A stretch of DNA of 10,299 nucleotides. Source: Alphaproteobacteria bacterium UBA3637 (GTDB lineage Bacteria > Pseudomonadota > Alphaproteobacteria > CAAHEQ01 > UBA3637). This document shows positions 10,088-10,299 of this stretch, one piece after another (positions within the stretch are counted from its first letter, which is position 1; each line of letters starts with the position of its first letter). A model generated the notes under the pieces. The model ran no database searches. It saw only the letters and a program-made list of their open reading frames with translations, and was not told the origin of the DNA. The translations under genes were made by a program, and so were the position numbers. Location of the stretch: the NCBI GenBank assembly GCA_002373615.1, contig DFKU01000035.1, positions 1 through 10,299 of the forward strand, read 5' to 3'.

Positions 10088-10116
10088 ATTATAGCATAAT
10101 TTAATGTTTTTGTCAA
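10088..10116 (-). promoter_or_regulatory. Consensus promoter of the 108-aa/219-aa operon
   Basis: On the minus strand: perfect TTGACA (10116-10111), 17-bp spacer, perfect TATAAT (10093-10088). Predicted start near 10081. It decides the start of the 108-aa gene, because the longer frame would have to be translated from the promoter itself. Confidence 0.88.
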
Positions 10117-10137
10117 TTTTTGTTTTGTTTTTACCCC

Positions 10138-10166
10138 TTGCTAATCGCTTTATGGTTTGGTATAGT
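10138..10166 (+). promoter_or_regulatory. Promoter of the 3' lipoprotein gene
   Basis: TTGCTA (10138-10143), 17-bp spacer, TATAGT (10161-10166). The ATG at 10173 lies exactly where transcription should start, so the mRNA is probably leaderless. Confidence 0.65.
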
Positions 10167-10172
10167 AAAATC

Positions 10173-10299
10173 ATGAAACGGATAATTTTATTTTTAATCT
10201 TGGCTGTGTCGGGGTGTGCTTATCGGAACCCCTTGGATCGGGCGGATTTTCGCTTTCAAACGATTATGGTGCCTCCTTATGTGCTTTCCAGTTGGTATC
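10173..10299 (+). CDS. Lipoprotein, possibly alpha/beta-hydrolase-like, 3'-truncated by the window
   Basis: The first 42 codons of a lipoprotein: MKRIILFLILAVSGCAYR has a basic start, a hydrophobic core and a lipobox VSGC with the lipidated cysteine at residue 15. After it comes a segment ending MVPPYVLSSWY. A Pro-Pro then short hydrophobic-Ser/Ala-aromatic pattern right after a lipidated N-terminus reminds me of alphaproteobacterial alpha/beta-hydrolase lipoproteins, but the catalytic part lies beyond the window, so this is only a hint. No Shine-Dalgarno precedes the ATG; the promoter position suggests leaderless translation. Confidence 0.7.
   Translation, partial: MKRIILFLILAVSGCAYRNPLDRADFRFQTIMVPPYVLSSWY

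Noticed and set aside
10063..10116. Longer N-terminus for the 108-aa protein
   Set aside because: It would begin on the TTGACA of a perfect promoter and include its TATAAT, so it cannot be part of the mRNA.
1..10299. CRISPR array, insertion sequence or transposase
   Set aside because: No regularly spaced direct repeats and no transposase- or integrase-like protein were seen in any frame.

Overview
The window looks like a chromosomal piece of an AT-rich alphaproteobacterium, probably an uncultured, gut- or host-associated lineage. The evidence is the alphaproteobacterial style of EF-Tu and of the Cys-less 53-residue ribosomal protein L33, an initiator tRNA with the C1-A72 mismatch, and a prepilin joined to a Cys-rich and lectin-like tail. 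The lineage call is an inference; no marker here fixes the genus. Genes are short, gaps are small, and nearly every transcription unit has a readable sigma70-type promoter with a 17-bp spacer.

Layout: 1-966 is the 3' part of tuf with its terminator. 1018-1728 holds a promoter, a roughly 190-nt structured leader RNA (leader A) ending in a terminator, and a SLOG/DUF1273-like gene. 1735-1895 is tRNA-fMet with promoter and terminator. 1896-2930 is a gene-poor stretch with two related inverted repeats, a 64-aa gene on the minus strand, a GC-rich patch, three terminator-like hairpins and a possible gene relic. 2950-4185 is an obg-small protein operon. 4182-5546 holds an ASCH protein, a GNAT acetyltransferase and a bPH2 membrane protein, arranged divergently and convergently. 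5621-6376 is an outer-membrane beta-barrel gene. 6389-7972 is leader C and a modular prepilin. 7981-8472 is rpmG plus a small gene. 8478-8906 is leader B and a tiny lipoprotein. 8912-10116 holds minus-strand genes: a 27-aa Cys-rich peptide and a two-gene operon of unknown function. 10138-10299 is the start of another lipoprotein, probably translated from a leaderless mRNA.

The most interesting signal is the set of three long leaders (A at 1053-1242, B at 8513-8690, C at 6424-6675). Each starts at a promoter with a TTGCAT or TTGCAA -35 box, begins with a small hairpin, folds into a closed multi-branched domain, and ends in an intrinsic-type hairpin a few bases before the Shine-Dalgarno of the next gene. 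A and B share an 18-nt block (15 identical) and a closing helix with two compensatory base-pair changes, so they are very likely homologous. C has the same plan but is more diverged. In all three, a 5' GTGG/GGTG segment can pair with the CCAC/CACC of the terminator's 5' arm, which would give a terminator/antiterminator switch. They look like a riboswitch-like or attenuator family that I cannot match to a known class. The genes behind them (SLOG protein, prepilin, lipoprotein) are otherwise unrelated, so they may form a small regulon with one common signal.
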